DNA of 64,000 bases from Halichoerus grypus (GCF_964656455.1 NC_135714.1:122196131-122260130); one strand, 5' to 3'. Positions 35,847-47,737 are shown, numbered from the stretch's first letter. Notes: generated by a model from the sequence alone, not told the origin. Program-made: numbers and translations.

Positions 35847-36047
35847 TTTTATTTTATTTTTTGAAAGAGGGAAACAGTACAGGAGTGGCAGGATGGGGGC
35901 TGAAGGGAGAGGAAGAGAGAGAATCCCAAGCAGACTCCCCGCTCAGTGTAAAGCCCAATGCAGGGCTCGATCCCACGATTCTGAGATCATGACCTGAGCT
36001 GAAATCAAGAGTGGGATGCTTAACCAACTGAGCCAGCCAGGTTCCCC
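35847..36047 (-). mobile_element. Older SINEC, antisense
   Basis: Carries GACCTGAGCTGAAATCAAGA of the older subfamily and a (TTTTA)n left end. The flanks ACCACTTTGTCTATTTTA (35829-35846) and AACACTTTGTCTATCTTA (36048-36065) match at 16 of 18 positions. Confidence 0.94.
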
Positions 36048-36589
36048 AACACTTTGTCTATCTTAGAGTAGAAAAGAGGTCCACTTTCCCAGTCCCCAAA
36101 TGTAAAAACAAGGGCTGTAATGGGATGTCATCACTGTCAATGACCTTGATATAAAAAGGGAGGTAGCTCTCCTTGGAAAGGGAGAAATAGAAGCCAGATC
36201 ATATTCATGAATCTTGATTATGGACAAATCTCATTTTGTCTGCCTTATCTTAATATGGTGGTGTTTGGAGCCATGGTTTGGAGATAGAGGGCGGGTTAGT
36301 GTTGGTGGGCATTATCATTTGAAACAGAACTTGAGATAACATGATGATGCATACACACATCTGACCACTACTGCTGAAATAGCAAGAGAATAGGAGCTTC
36401 CCTTCAATCTTTCAAATCATATACAAGTGCCTCTCCTTGATAAAATTTAACCCAGAATCCTGCTGGCCTGGATTCTGTGAAATTTAGTTTCCAAGCTTCC
36501 AATTTCCATGATATAGGGGATATCTTAAGAAAAAAAAGAATGGTTCTGGGTTGCCAACAGGCCATCAGAAACATCTCCTATCACCCTTG

Positions 36590-36735
36590 TTGAGCAATGC
36601 TTACAATATGCCTTACATTTTCTAAATATTTTCACACACATTTTCTTACTTGGGCTTCACAATAACATTTGCTGATATGGCTGATATTATTACCCTCATT
36701 TTACAATAGAAAAAACTGACACAGGAGTAGCAGTT
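36590..36735 (-). mobile_element. MIR, antisense
   Basis: GGGCTTCACAATAACATTTG followed by ATTATTACCCTCATTTTACA is the reversed MIR centre. Strongly decayed. Confidence 0.7.
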
Positions 36736-37279
36736 AATTTTCTTTTTTTTTCTTTCATTCTACAATATGCTAGTTGGTCCAGTGACACTGAGTTGTATTC
36801 CAGCAGATGCATTCTAATGAAGGAAATTATTTACTCTAAGATAGAAATTTAAGTTCCACGGAAAATGCTGTCTGAGAGTGAAAGTTGATAAGAATGGTAC
36901 CCATCTGAACTTACAGATTTACTTCTTTAAATTGTTCTTTCTTTATATTATCTTTAAATGTGATCATTATTAATATTTCTAATAAAGAAGAATTATGTAT
37001 ACCTCTCTACATATGCAGAAAGAATTTAAAGTTATAATATCAGACCTTAATCTTCTGCCAGTAAGCATCATTTGCAAAATCAAGTTGGGCAGAATAAAGA
37101 TTTCTTGAAATTTTAATCAGACAACCTAAACACATAATTTCCCATTACGGGAAATCTCATAATTATTATTAAGATACATTAAAAAATGTTCTTCATTTAT
37201 TTTAGCATTTGAGGAAACAAAGAAAAATAATCAACCTACAAACCCATGAAGTTTAATGTTGATCTATAAAATCCATATA

Positions 37280-37611
37280 CAGTTGACCTTTAAACAAATG
37301 CAGAGGTTAGGGGTGCTAACCCCCTGCACAGTCAAAAATCCACATAGAAATTTTGACTACCCAAAAACTTTACTAATAGCCCACTGTTGATGAAAAGCCT
37401 TACCAATAACATAAACAATGATCAATACACATTTTGTATATGTATTATATACTGTATTTTTACAATAAAGTGAGCTAGAGAAAAGAAATTGTTAAGAAAA
37501 TCATAAGGTTATAAGAGAAAATACATTTACAGTACTATACTGTATTTATAAAAATAATTCACATATCAATGGACCCATGCAGTACAACCCATGCTGTATT
37601 AGAGTCAACTA
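37280..37611. mobile_element. Tigger-type (pogo/Tc1-mariner) non-autonomous DNA transposon
   Basis: About 332 bp with inverted ends: CAGTTGACC at the left and GTCAACTA at the right (one end base mutated), flanked by TA on both sides (37278-37279 and 37612-37613) as expected for this superfamily. Internal TACAATAAAGTGAGCTAGAG and CAGTACTATACTGTATTTAT fit the Tigger2/MER28-like MITE, from memory. No transposase coding remains. Confidence 0.82.
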
Positions 37612-37875
37612 TATTCTAGCACCCAACTCCTACAGTGTGAATTTAAACAATCTTTTAAGTTTAGTTAATATCTATTTATGAATATATCAATACATTTGAG
37701 CCATAGCTTTTCTAAATTTTCTAGCAGAAAACAACTGAAACATAAACATCTTTATGTGGCTATCATATCAATATCAATCAGAAAGAATTATATGTGATTA
37801 TCTCATTGATTGAAAAAAAAATTTTTGTGATCTAAACACATAACTAAAAGTGACTTTAGTAGTACTTTTATTTTT

Positions 37876-38027
37876 CCTCCTTGTCCTCTTCCCTGCTATC
37901 CTCCCCCTCCCCTTCCTCCTCTTCCTCTTCCTGTTCCCTTCCTCTATTTTTTAACTCTTCTTCCAATTCCTCTTCCTCCTTTCCTTCTTCTCTTCTATCT
38001 CCTCCCTTCCTACTCCTTTCAAATCCT
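37876..38027 (+). repeat. Pyrimidine-rich (TTCCTCC)-like tract
   Basis: About 150 bp of almost pure C/T on the plus strand with irregular CCTCTTCCT units. It produces the serine-rich frame at 37881-38096, which is a composition artefact. Confidence 0.9.
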
Positions 38028-38179
38028 AAGATTTCCTACCAAGTAAAAATTGTTACACAGCAGATCGAACTTCATAACCAGAAAGTTGTTCAGTAGAACG
38101 ATGATGTAAGAAATAATTATTTAAGTGCAGTGCTCTTCAAAAGTAAGTTCTTAAAACATTGTTAAAAACACTAGGGGAG

Positions 38180-38367
38180 GGATGCTTGGGTGGCTCAGAT
38201 GGTTAAGTGTCTGCCTTTGGCTCAGGTCATGATCTCTGGGTCCTGGGATGGAGCCCGCATCAGGTTCCCAGCTCAGTGGGGAGTCTGCTTCTCTCTCTGC
38301 CACTCCCCCTGCTGTGCTCTCTCTGTCTCTCTCTCTCTCTCTCAAATGAATAAATTAAAAAAAAAAA
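38180..38367 (+). mobile_element. SINEC, sense
   Basis: Head GATGCTTGGGTGGCTCAG and tail CAAATGAATAAATTAAAA. The flanks AACACTAGGGGAG (ending 38179) and AAGCACAGGGGAG (ending 38379) are diverged duplications, suggesting middle age. Confidence 0.93.
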
Positions 38368-40261
38368 AGCACAGGGGAGTGTCTTGCATACATCAAACAC
38401 TGTCCTAGGTATCTAAAAAACAAGAGGTTTCAATGCATCAAATTGCGTATGAGGTGGTTAGCTAAATCAAGATTCAAACCCAGGCCAGCCCTATGCAGAG
38501 CATGCTGCTTCCCCTGGTTTCTTATCATGAAGACTTTCATTCATTTCTACACACTCTGTACTGATGCCTTTGAATTAATTCCTGTTCAAGCTAATTAAAG
38601 AGACAACCTCAGTTTGCCTTCAGGTCTCCTTATCAGCTAGAACTATCTAGTGTTCCCTCTGACATTATTACATCCTCATTATTTACGGCCTCTCTTCCCA
38701 AAACAGAAAACCACCTCTTCACACCATTTATGAGTCTTTTTATTTACTTGGGAAGAAGTTTCTCTGCTATTCCCAAAAGAAAGAGAACTCTCTCCCTCCC
38801 CCTAATAATATTTTATCTCTGGAAGAATTAGATGGAAGAGGAGAATGAGTGTAGCAAAAAGCATGGAGGACAGGAGGTATCTCAAAGTATAGTCACAGTG
38901 ATTCTTTATTAAGCAGCTAAGATAGCCTAGCAAACTGAAACTTTTTAAACTGTTCCTATGGTACAAAAAAAATTATAGCTTGGTCAGAAATCTAAATAGA
39001 CATCTCAGCAATAGATATTTGAAGAGGTTTGTCATAATAAAGAATCTCATATACATTTAGCACTTCTTCCTAAGAATTTTTACAACTATTACATTACGTG
39101 AGCCTTACAATAAGATATAAAAAATACCTGAACAGATTTTTTCTTTTTTCTTATTTATAAAAGTATTTACATACATTTTCACTTTTGAAAGTTGAAATAG
39201 TACAGTATGTAGAGCAAAATGTGTAGAACCTTCTTGCTCCAACCCAGTATCCTTTCAACCATGCATGTGTACACACACCCATGCACACACAGTTTGGGGT
39301 GGCAGGTCTTCATAAGGAGGATATTATACATACTATTTTATGAAATGCTTTTCTACTTAACAGCACAGCCTGGAGATGTTTCCATGACAGTACTAAAAAT
39401 TTGCCTAATTCTCCTAAGTGGCCATATAGCAGCCCATAATATGGAAGTACCACAAGTTATTAAACCATTCCCCTAGACATATATCAGATTTTATTTATTA
39501 CCATAGTCTAAGAGCTATAACAAATAAGGCTGAAACTTCAACAGTTTAATCCAGTAAAGTTGATAGCCGAACTCAGGTCAGAGTCCAGTGGGTCAGTAAT
39601 AGGTAGTCTCTCTCATATATATAGTCCTTCAAGTACCAGAATCTTTTCTTCCTCATGGTCACTCAGAGGACAGGAAGAAGAGAGAGAAAGTATGAAGGCA
39701 CACCACTCTTTACTGCCTTGAACTGGAAGTGATTTATTTCTCCTATTCGTGTTCTACTGGCAAGAACTAGTCATATAGCCCTCCAAGAAGGCTGAAAAGC
39801 TAGGTTGAGTTTGTGCCCAGGAAATGGAAGCAGGCTTAATAAGCATTTAGCCAGTCTTTGCCACATAGGTTAATTCCACTTTTTTTTTCCATTAAAAGCA
39901 ATCCCACACACACACACATATCTTCTAAATACATCTTTGCATATTTATGACAGTATTTCTATAAGATAGATATCCAGACCAGGAATTGCTAGTTAAAATA
40001 TAGGTAGAAGGAATTTTCAAAATTCCTGTTTAAAGTAAGAATATTTTCAGTAGATATGTTACCTTTCTAAAGTAATATATAATATTTAATTGGATTAAAA
40101 ATAGTCTTCTAGTATGCACTAAGTACACATTGAGAAACTGTCATTCAAAGCATTGCCCAATCTGATCTTTATCATTAAATTTTTTCTGTCTACTATGCCT
40201 CATAAAACCGCTCCACTTCTAGACTCTTTACTTGTCAAACATGTCATGACTATTCATTTCA

Positions 40262-40445
40262 AATCCTAGATCTGCAATTTACTAGTTCTGTGTTCTTGGA
40301 AATAGCACTTTGAGACTTTGAGACTTAGTTTCATCATTTTGAAAAAACCGTAACATTTTAAACTTCACCAGTTTCTTGAAATAAATAATAGAAAATAGCA
40401 CATGGGAAATGCCTAGAACATAATAAATACTCAAGAGGTGTTTGC
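40262..40445 (+). mobile_element. MIR, sense
   Basis: The MIR order is visible: AGATCTGCAATTTACTAGTT, a decayed middle, TTAGTTTCATCATTTTGAAA and TGCCTAGAACATAATAAATA. Confidence 0.75.
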
Positions 40446-40539
40446 TCCTACCTTTCTTTCTCTGGTGATCCCAGGCCATAATAATCATTCCAATCACTGA
40501 TTTCCTATAGTATTCATCTGTATTACTCTTCTGTCACCT

Positions 40540-40705
40540 AGCCTATATGACCTTCTATCACTGTTTATCTTTTCATGTGATATCTTGCCTCCACATCTTG
40601 ATTATAAGCAACTTGAGAACAAAAGCCATGCAATATTCTTCTTTGAGTTCCTATTCCCTCACACAGTGCTTTACAGTATGGCCCTAAATAAATGCTTTTG
40701 ATGTT
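40540..40705 (+). mobile_element. L2-like 3' end
   Basis: ATTATAAGCAACTTGAGAAC, then CACAGTGCTTTACAGTATGG and AAATAAATGC, match the L2 3' terminal pattern. Confidence 0.6.
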
Positions 40706-41023
40706 GCCAATTAAATCAAGCATACCAGTGGAAGAGAAAAAGCAAAATAAAACAAAAATTCACCCCAATTATTCAATTTTAGGAAAAGAACTTGAAAAAT
40801 CTGTAAAGATTAGTTAGTGGGAAAATTAAATACAGCATTTAAAAATTTAATAACCCACAGGAAGTTGGAAAGCATTTGTGAACACTTCATTGAAAACCCA
40901 AAATAAATGTATGTCAAATTTAAAAATGCTAAACCTGCATGTGTGTGTGTCCCCAGGCAAGATTAAGGGATTGTGGAAGAAGATTTTTCCATTGAATAGA
41001 GCTATTTGAGAAAGAATTGTTTT

Positions 41024-41155
41024 AAAGGAAGGAAGGTAGGAAAGAAAGAAGGGACGGAGAGAGGAAAAGAAGGAAGAGAATGAGGGAGGGAAGGAAGAAT
41101 GGGGAGAGAAAGAAAAGGAGAGAAAGAAGAGGAAAGAAAGGAATCTTTCAAAGAC
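41024..41155 (+). repeat. Purine-rich GGAA/GAAA tract
   Basis: About 130 bp almost free of C and T on the plus strand, with irregular AAGGAAGG and AAAGAAAG units. This is the same class of tract as 587-660 and 56340-56740. Confidence 0.9.
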
Positions 41156-41719
41156 TAGAGAGCTGTTCCACTAAAGAAAGCAGGAAAAGTCAGGAAGGAT
41201 GCCAGTTGAGGTAAAATCTGAAATTAGGCTGATCAAAAAAAAATTGTGTGGAACTTTTGAAGAATGTCCAAACCATCAGCAGAATTTGTGGGCGCTACCT
41301 ATGGAGTTGATGGGACCACTTAAAGGTCATGATATACCTTTTCACCCAAGAGCATGTGAGGGAGAGAGAGACACTGTCTCAAAAGATCAGGCTCTAGAGC
41401 TGATTTGATGAGTAGAGGCCTCGGAAAGAGTTGGCCCTATCCGACTTTGAGTAGGTAGTTTGAGAAGGAGACTAGGCAGGGCAGGCAAGAGATAAAAGAC
41501 TTGATTTATCACCTAGTCTCTCTGTCCCTCTTTCCCATTTCTCCTTTTCCTTGTCTAGTTGTCTTCCCCTTCCTCCTTTTGCCTCAGAATTCCTATGCAT
41601 TTCTCTATAATTTTCTTTCCCTTAAAAAATTCAACCTCAGAGACACACTTTTGTATGAATTGCCTTAAGTTTCATAAAAATCTGAAACAGATGTCAAAAT
41701 TTAAAAATAATAACATTTA

Positions 41720-41858
41720 ACATCCCATATTTCAGGTATAAGTGAGATCATAAGACATTTGTCTTTCTCTGTCTAACTTATTTCATTTAGCATAATGCCC
41801 TCAAGGTCTAGCCATGTTGTTGCAAATGGCAAGATTTCAATCTCTCTCTCTTTCTCTT

Positions 41859-41899
<41 letters not shown>

Positions 41900-42045
41900 C
41901 TCACATTTCTTTATCCATTCATCCATCGATGACATGTTGTTTTCATATCTTGGCTATTGTAAATAGTGCTGCAGTGAACATGGGAGTGCATATATCTTTT
42001 TGAGATAATGTTTTAACTTTCTTCTGATAAATACCCAGATGTATT
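41720..42045 (-). mobile_element. L1 fragment, antisense, with TG expansion
   Basis: Antisense ORF2 C-terminus: AGTGAGATCATAAGACATTT, TAGCCATGTTGTTGCAAATG, GGCTATTGTAAATAGTGCTG and ATAAATACCCAGATG. Within it, CATGTGTGTG... expands to about 18 TG units at 41860-41897. Confidence 0.88.
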
Positions 42046-42389
42046 TGTAGTTCCATACAAATTTCACTTTAAGGTTTTTATATTCACTGTGAATGCAAAT
42101 TTAGTCTTCCTAGAACATGTTGATGAAGGGCTCTCTCCATGATCTCTCTGCCTACATGTTTTTATCACAGTCAGTTCTGGATCTGTTCTGCCTTACCCTG
42201 ATTGATATCCCACTTCCCCTCCCACTGAACTATAGCTTCCTCTCTAATAGAGCTCCTCATTTACATGCTGTTTGCATATTTGAATTTCCTTCACACAATT
42301 CAGATAATTGAGCATCTTTCTGGGCATATGTTGCATAATGATCTTGCCATGCTTCTGAAGATATCAGGTGAGCCTCATTACTAGAATTT

Positions 42390-42480
42390 TATTCATTTAA
42401 TTAACAAATATTTGTGAAAGATGTACTTGGTGCCAGGTATTTTTCTAGGTGCTAAGGATACAACATGGACTATGACAGTC
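42390..42480 (-). mobile_element. L2 3' end, antisense
   Basis: TTAACAAATATTTGTGAAAG, GTGCCAGGTATTTTTCTAGG and TGCTAAGGATACAACATGGA match the reversed L2 terminus. The 137-codon minus frame 42393-42806 runs across this and is not a gene. The stretch 42490-42795 is unassigned. Confidence 0.78.
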
Positions 42481-42969
42481 CCACACTCTAAGAAATAATA
42501 GTGAAATAAAGAGGAAATAGCCATGAAAAGAGGCAATTCAAATACAGTGGATAGGATGTCCAATAAATGACCTTCCTTTATTGCCTTCACAGCGTAAAGT
42601 GGTTGAGCAGGCCTCTCACACATAATAATTATAAAAACTGGATAGAATATATTAAAAACAACTTTTTTCAGACACTGAATATTAACCAAAACCCCACAGA
42701 AACCAATGGAGATGTTACTAAAATAGGTAAGGATTAAATTTGTGGCTTTTTTGGTTGAGGTTAATCCTTGCCCCTCTAGCAAATGTCTAAATAACCCACC
42801 GGTCACAAGAAAAATTAGAAAACATTTTTAACTGAATGAAATAACATCAAAATTTGTGAGATGATTCTAAAACAGTACTTAGAGGAAGTTTATCAATTTA
42901 AATGCCTATATTGGAAAAGAGAGGCAAATTCAGTGATCTAAGATTCCACTTTAAAAAGCTAGAAAAAGA

Positions 42970-43141
42970 GGGGCGCCTGGGTGGCTCAGTCGTCAGGCGT
43001 CTGCCTTCGGCTCAGGTCATGATCCCAGGGTCCTGGGATCGAGGCCCTGCATCGGGCTCCCTGCTCAGCGGGAAGCCTGCTTCTCCCTCTCCCACTCCCC
43101 CTGCTTGTGTTCCCTCTCTCGCTGTGTCTCTCTCTGTCAAA

Positions 43142-43178
<37 letters not shown>
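42970..43178 (+). mobile_element. SINEC, sense, very close to consensus
   Basis: Head GGGCGCCTGGGTGGCTCAGT, the intact arctoid CACTCCCCCTGCTTGTGTTC body and an (AAAT)n tail at 43138-43180. The 17-bp duplications AAAAAGCTAGAAAAAGA (42953-42969 and 43179-43195) are exact. Among the youngest insertions here. Confidence 0.98.
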
Positions 43179-43180
<2 letters not shown>

Positions 43181-43404
43181 AAAGCTAGAAAAAGAAAAGA
43201 AAATTAAACCCAAATTAAGCATAAGGAATAAGATAATAAAGATAAGAGCAGAAGTAAATGAAATATAAATTAGACAAGGAAGAAATAAAACCTAAAGATC
43301 AATAAAATTGATAAACTTCTACCCAAAATGTTCAAGGAAAAAAAAGTAGAAGATACATTACTAATTTCAATACATGACAGTCATTACAGACCGTCAAAAC
43401 TTAT

Positions 43405-43866
43405 TGTATTAGCTTCCTGAGGCTTCTGGAACAAATTGTTACAAATGTTGTGGCTTAAAAAGACAGAAATTTATTATCTCATAGTTCTGGTGGCAAGAAG
43501 TCTGAAGTCACAGTGTCAGCATGGCAGTATCTGCTCCAGAGGCTCTAGGAGAGAATCCCTTCCTTGCCTCTTCCAGCTTCTGGAGGCTGTTAGCATTCTT
43601 TGGTGTTCTGTAGCCTTGGTTGCATCAGTCCAATTTCTACCTCTTTTTTCACATAAATTTCTCCTCTGTATATCTCTCCAATCTGCCTGTCTCATAAGAA
43701 CATTTGTGATGGAATTTAGAGCCTACCTGGATAATCCAGGATGATCTCCTCATCTCAAAATCCTTAATTTAATTAATAATAACTTTTTCCGAACAAAGTA
43801 ACATTTACATGTTCTAGGGATTAGGATGTGGACATATCTTTGGGAGACCACTTTCAATGTGCCACA
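43405..43866 (-). mobile_element. MLT1-type solo LTR (ERVL-MaLR), antisense
   Basis: Begins TGTATTAGCTTCCTGAGGCT, contains TTATCTCATAGTTCTGGTGG, AGAGAATCCCTTCCTTGCCT and TAGGGATTAGGATGTGGACA, and ends ...GTGCCACA. This is the reversed MLT1 consensus. It interrupts the L1M. No internal retroviral coding sequence is present. The short target duplication is not clear. Confidence 0.85.
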
Positions 43867-43934
43867 ACTAATAAGAGAATATTATCAAAATTTTGCATCA
43901 AAAAAATGAACAGCTAAATTAAATGGATAAATCT

Positions 43935-44570
43935 TTTTTTTTAGCTTTTTCATTTGTTTATTCTTTTTTTTATTATTATGTTATGTTAATCACCATACAG
44001 TACATCATTAGTTTTTGATGTAGTGTTCGATGATTCATTGTTTGCACATAACACCCAGTGCTCCATGCAGAACGTGCCCTCTTTAATACCCATCACCGGG
44101 CTAACCCATCCCCCCACCCCTCTCCCCTCTAGAACCCTCAGTTTGTTTTTCAGAGTCCATAGTCTTTCATGGTTCATCTCGCCCTCTGATTTCCCCCCCT
44201 TCATTTTATCCTTCTTACTACCTCCTTTTTTTTTAACATATAATGTATTATTTATTTCAGAGGTACAGGTCTGTGATTCAACAGTCTTACACAATTCACA
44301 GCACTCAGCATAGCACATACCCTCCCCAATGTCTATCACCCAGCCCCCCATCCCTCCCACCCCCCACCACTCCAGCAACCCTCAGTTTGTTTCCTGAGAT
44401 TAAGAATTCCTCGTATCAGTGAGGTCATATGATACATGTCTTTCTCTGATGGACTTATTTCGCTCAGCATAATACTCTCCAGTTCCATCCACGTCGTTGC
44501 AAATGGCAAGATTTCATTCCTTTTGATGGATGCGTAATATTCCATTGTATATATATACCACCTCTTCTTA
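43935..44570 (-). mobile_element. Carnivore L1 3' end, antisense, short copy
   Basis: Nearly the whole 3' UTR of the L1 type seen at 22667-23126, with its first bases (ORF2 end, '...KRNEILPFATTWMELESIMLSEISPSEKD') at about 44450-44560. Target duplications TAAATGGATAAATCT (43920-43934) and TAAATGGATAGATCT (44571-44585) differ once. The 5' end is truncated 0.6 kb from the 3' end. Confidence 0.95.
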
Positions 44571-44790
44571 TAAATGGATAGATCTCTTGAAAGATACAAA
44601 TTACCAAATAAAAAATAGACAACATAAATAGCCCTACATCAACTAAGAAAATTGAATTTTTAATTAAAGATCTTCCCCCAAAGAACACTTGAAGTCCAGA
44701 CAGCTTCATTGGTAAATTACAGTCAACATTTAATAAGAAATAAGACCAACTCTACACAAACTCTTTCAGAAAATAGAAGATACAAATAGA

Positions 44791-45434
44791 TATGCAAGAA
44801 AAAGTTAACTCAGCAGGTATGGGTTGCTCAAATCCTGTGCATTCCCATGAGAGGTCTTCTCCAGGACAGGCAATAGGCCAGCTCCTGGGATATGAACTCT
44901 TAAGTTCTCAGAATATTCTGCCTGATAAGAATGTTTTTGTATGCTTGAGGCCTTGGGTGACATGGTACATTTGCTCAGATAGTTTATGCCAACATATGAC
45001 TAAGAGTAAACACCTGTTTTTAGTCTTTAAAGCTGGGATACAAATAACTGAGGTCAGTCATCTTGGCACTGAATACCTAGATGGCTTGACCCCTCAATAA
45101 AGACACTAAACACCAATGCTCAGGTGAGCTTCCTTGTGTAATACCAGTAATTATCTGTGTAAAACTAGTCATATCATCAGGTTGGTAACACTTATACATG
45201 TTAGTGTAAAGAGAATTAACTATATCCATGTGTGATTCACTAGGAAAAGATACCTAGAAGCTCAAGGCTTGGTTTCTGCTGGACTTCAACCCATGCACCT
45301 TTTCCCTTTGTTGATTTTAATCTCTATCTTTTTACTATAATAAACTGTAATCATGAGTATAATAGTTTTCTGAGTCCTGTGAGCCCTTCTAATGAACTAT
45401 CAAGCCCAGAGTTGGTCTTAGAGACCCCAACACA
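44791..45434. mobile_element. Unclassified LTR-like insertion
   Basis: About 640 bp that breaks the L1M reading between ...AGAAAATAGAAGATAC and AAAGTCATTTAATAC. It starts near TGCAAGAAAAAGTTAACTCA and ends near AGAGACCCCAACA. It contains CCTCAATAAAGACACTAAAC and a second AATAAA near 45340, followed by TTTCTGAGTCCTGTGAGCCC. TG/CA ends, poly(A) signals and length suggest a solo LTR, but I cannot name the family or show a clean TSD. No coding sequence is visible. Confidence 0.5.
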
Positions 45435-45474
45435 TTTCCAAAGTCATTTAATACTATGAAGTTAGTATTATCTT

Positions 45475-45704
45475 TTTTTAAAAAAAATTATTTATGGATC
45501 TATTTATTTGAGAGAGAGAGAAAGAAAGAGCATGAAAGGGGGAGGAGCAGAGGGAGAGGGAGAAAATCTCAGGCAGACTCTGCACTGAGCATGGAGCTCA
45601 GCACAGGGCTTGATCTCACAACCCTGAGATCATGACCTGAGCTGAAATCAAGAGTTGGACACTTAACTGATTGAGCCACCCAGGTGCCCCTGCTTTTATT
45701 TTTT
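45475..45704 (-). mobile_element. Older SINEC, antisense, with 14 extra head-side bases
   Basis: Older type (GACCTGAGCTGAAATCAAGA). The SINE head ends at 45690 (AGGTGCCCC) but the right duplication begins only at 45705, leaving TGCTTTTATTTTTT between them. The duplications TGAAGTTAGTATTATCTT (45457-45474) and TGAAGTCAGTATTATCTT (45705-45722) match at 17 of 18. Confidence 0.94.
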
Positions 45705-45965
45705 TGAAGTCAGTATTATCTTGATTCCAAAAGCAAAGGTATCACAAAATAATTATAGACTACTATTTCTCATGAATATAAAGGCAAATTTAAAACAATA
45801 TTAACAAATAGAATCCAGCAATAGAGAAAAGATAATAAATCATGAGCATGTGGATTTTATTCTAGGAATATAAGGCTAATTTAATATTTGTAAATCAATC
45901 AATGTGATTCTCCACATTAACATAATAAAAAAGCCATATAATCATCTCAAAAAATGCAGAAAAAG

Positions 45966-46174
45966 GGGCACCTGGGTGGCTCAGATGGTTAAGCATCTGC
46001 CTTCTGCTCAGGTCATGATCCCAGGGTCCTGGGATTGAGCCCCGCATCTGGCTCCTGGCTCAGTGGGGGGCCTGCTTCTCCCTTTCCCTCTGCCTCTCCC
46101 CCTGCTCATGCTCTCTCTCTGTATCTCTGTGTCTCAAATGAATAAATAAAATCTTTAAAAAAATAAAATAAAAT
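45966..46174 (+). mobile_element. SINEC, sense
   Basis: Head GGGCACCTGGGTGGCTCAGA and tail AATAAATAAAATCTTTAAAA followed by an (AAAAT)n-like end. The duplications AAAATGCAGAAAAAG (45951-45965) and AAATGCAGAAAAAG (46175-46188) are L1M RT sequence. Confidence 0.97.
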
Positions 46175-47249
46175 AAATGCAGAAAAAGCATTTGACAAAA
46201 AATCACCCATTTGTGATAACAGCTCTCAACAAACTAGAATAAAGGGAACTTCCTTAACCTGATGAAGGGCATCAATGAAACATTTATAGCTAAAATCACA
46301 TTTAATAGTAAAAACTGAATATTTTCCCTCTAATTTTAGAGATAAGTCAAATATGTTCACAATCACTTCTTTCAACATTGTACTGGAGGTCTTGGCCAGT
46401 GCAATTCGATAAAAATAAGTAAAAGAGATAATGACTAAAAGAAACCAGTAAAACTGTCTATTCATAGGTGAAATGGTAGTCCATGTATAAAATTCTAAGT
46501 AATCTAAAAGAAAAATATTAGAACTTATAAGTATATTTAGCCAGGTAGGAGAATAAACAATCAATATGAAAAATTAATTTAATTTTAATATACTAGGAAT
46601 AACCAGAAAAAAGTTTTTTAAAACAATTCCATTTACAATAGCATCCAGAAACATGAAATACTTAGAGATCACTTGAAAAGTACATACAAGACCTCTATAC
46701 TAAAAACTGTAAAACATTGTTGAGAGAAATTAAAGAATGTCTAAAATAGATGGAAAGATACTCCATACTCATGGATCAGAAGGCTAAGTATTGTTAAGAT
46801 GTCAATTTTCTGTTAAATTATCTATGGATTCTGTGTAATACCAGTCATATCATCCCAGGAAACATCTTTGACAACCTGGTTCTACAATTATATCAAAAGT
46901 CAAAGACCAGAATAGTCAAAACAATTTTGAGAAAGAAAAAAAAGAACAAATTTAGAGGGATTACACTGTCCGATTTCAGGTCATACTGTAAAGCTATAAT
47001 AAGCAAGAAATTGTGGTACTGGCACAAGACAAGACACATACATTATTGGAACAGAATAGAGTCCAGAAATACATATACATGTATAGTCAGTGATTTTCTA
47101 TAGTCATCTAAATTAAATCCAAGGGAGATAAAATACTCTTTTGAATATATAGTGTTAGAACAATTAAATATCCATATTCATATGAATAAAAATATGCCTT
47201 GTTCCTTGCCTCGCACCACACAAAAATTAATTCAAAATAGTTCAGAGAC

Positions 47250-47455
47250 GGGCACCTGGGTGGCTCAGTCGTTAAGTGTCTGCCTTCGGCTCAGGTCACG
47301 ATCCCAGGTTCCTGGGATCGAGTCCCACATCGGGCTCCCTGCTCGGCAGGAAGCCTGCTTCTCCCTCTCCCACTCCCCCTGCTTGTGTTCATGCTCTCGC
47401 TATCTCTCTCTCTCTGTCAAATAAATAAATAAAATCTTTAAAACAAACAAACAAA
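47250..47455 (+). mobile_element. SINEC, sense, young arctoid type
   Basis: Head GGGCACCTGGGTGGCTCAGT and tail AAATCTTTAAAACAAACAAA. The 17-bp duplications CAAAATAGTTCAGAGAC (47233-47249 and 47456-47472) are exact. Confidence 0.97.
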
Positions 47456-47737
47456 CAAAATAGTTCAGAGACTTATATGTAATAGCTAAAAATATATATA
47501 ACTTCTAGAAGAAAACATGAGACTAAATCATTGTGACTTTGTGATAGGCAAAGATTTCTTAGGTGTCAAAAAATACGAATCAAAAAAGAAAATAATTGGT
47601 AAAATATATTTCATTGAATTTAAAACTTTTGCTCTTCAAAAAAAAGGAAAATGGAAAGGGAAGACACAAACTGGGGAAAATATTTGCAAAATATTTATGT
47701 GATAAAGGACTTGTATCCAAAATATATACAGAATTCA

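Larger units (their letters stand above)
38380..41715. other. Mostly unassigned, MIR/L2 relics
   Basis: About 3.3 kb with no gene. I recognise a possible MIR trace at 38440-38520, a sense MIR at 40262-40445 and an L2-like 3' end at 40540-40705. Other old-repeat-like sequence near 39130-39540 is unnamed. Small CA runs lie at 39279-39290 and 39905-39918. Confidence 0.45.

Noticed and set aside
42393..42806. 137-codon minus-strand frame
   Set aside because: Part is reversed L2 3' end, the rest unassigned sequence running into L1M. No motif and no start context.
42970..43060. tRNA-like sequence with A-box and B-box resemblance
   Set aside because: It is the tRNA-derived head of a SINEC, followed by a SINE body and tail rather than a tRNA acceptor end. 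The same applies to all other SINEC heads here.
44791..45434. Exact 4-6 bp TSD for the LTR-like insert
   Set aside because: Several boundary choices were tried by eye and none gave matching flanks, so no TSD is claimed.
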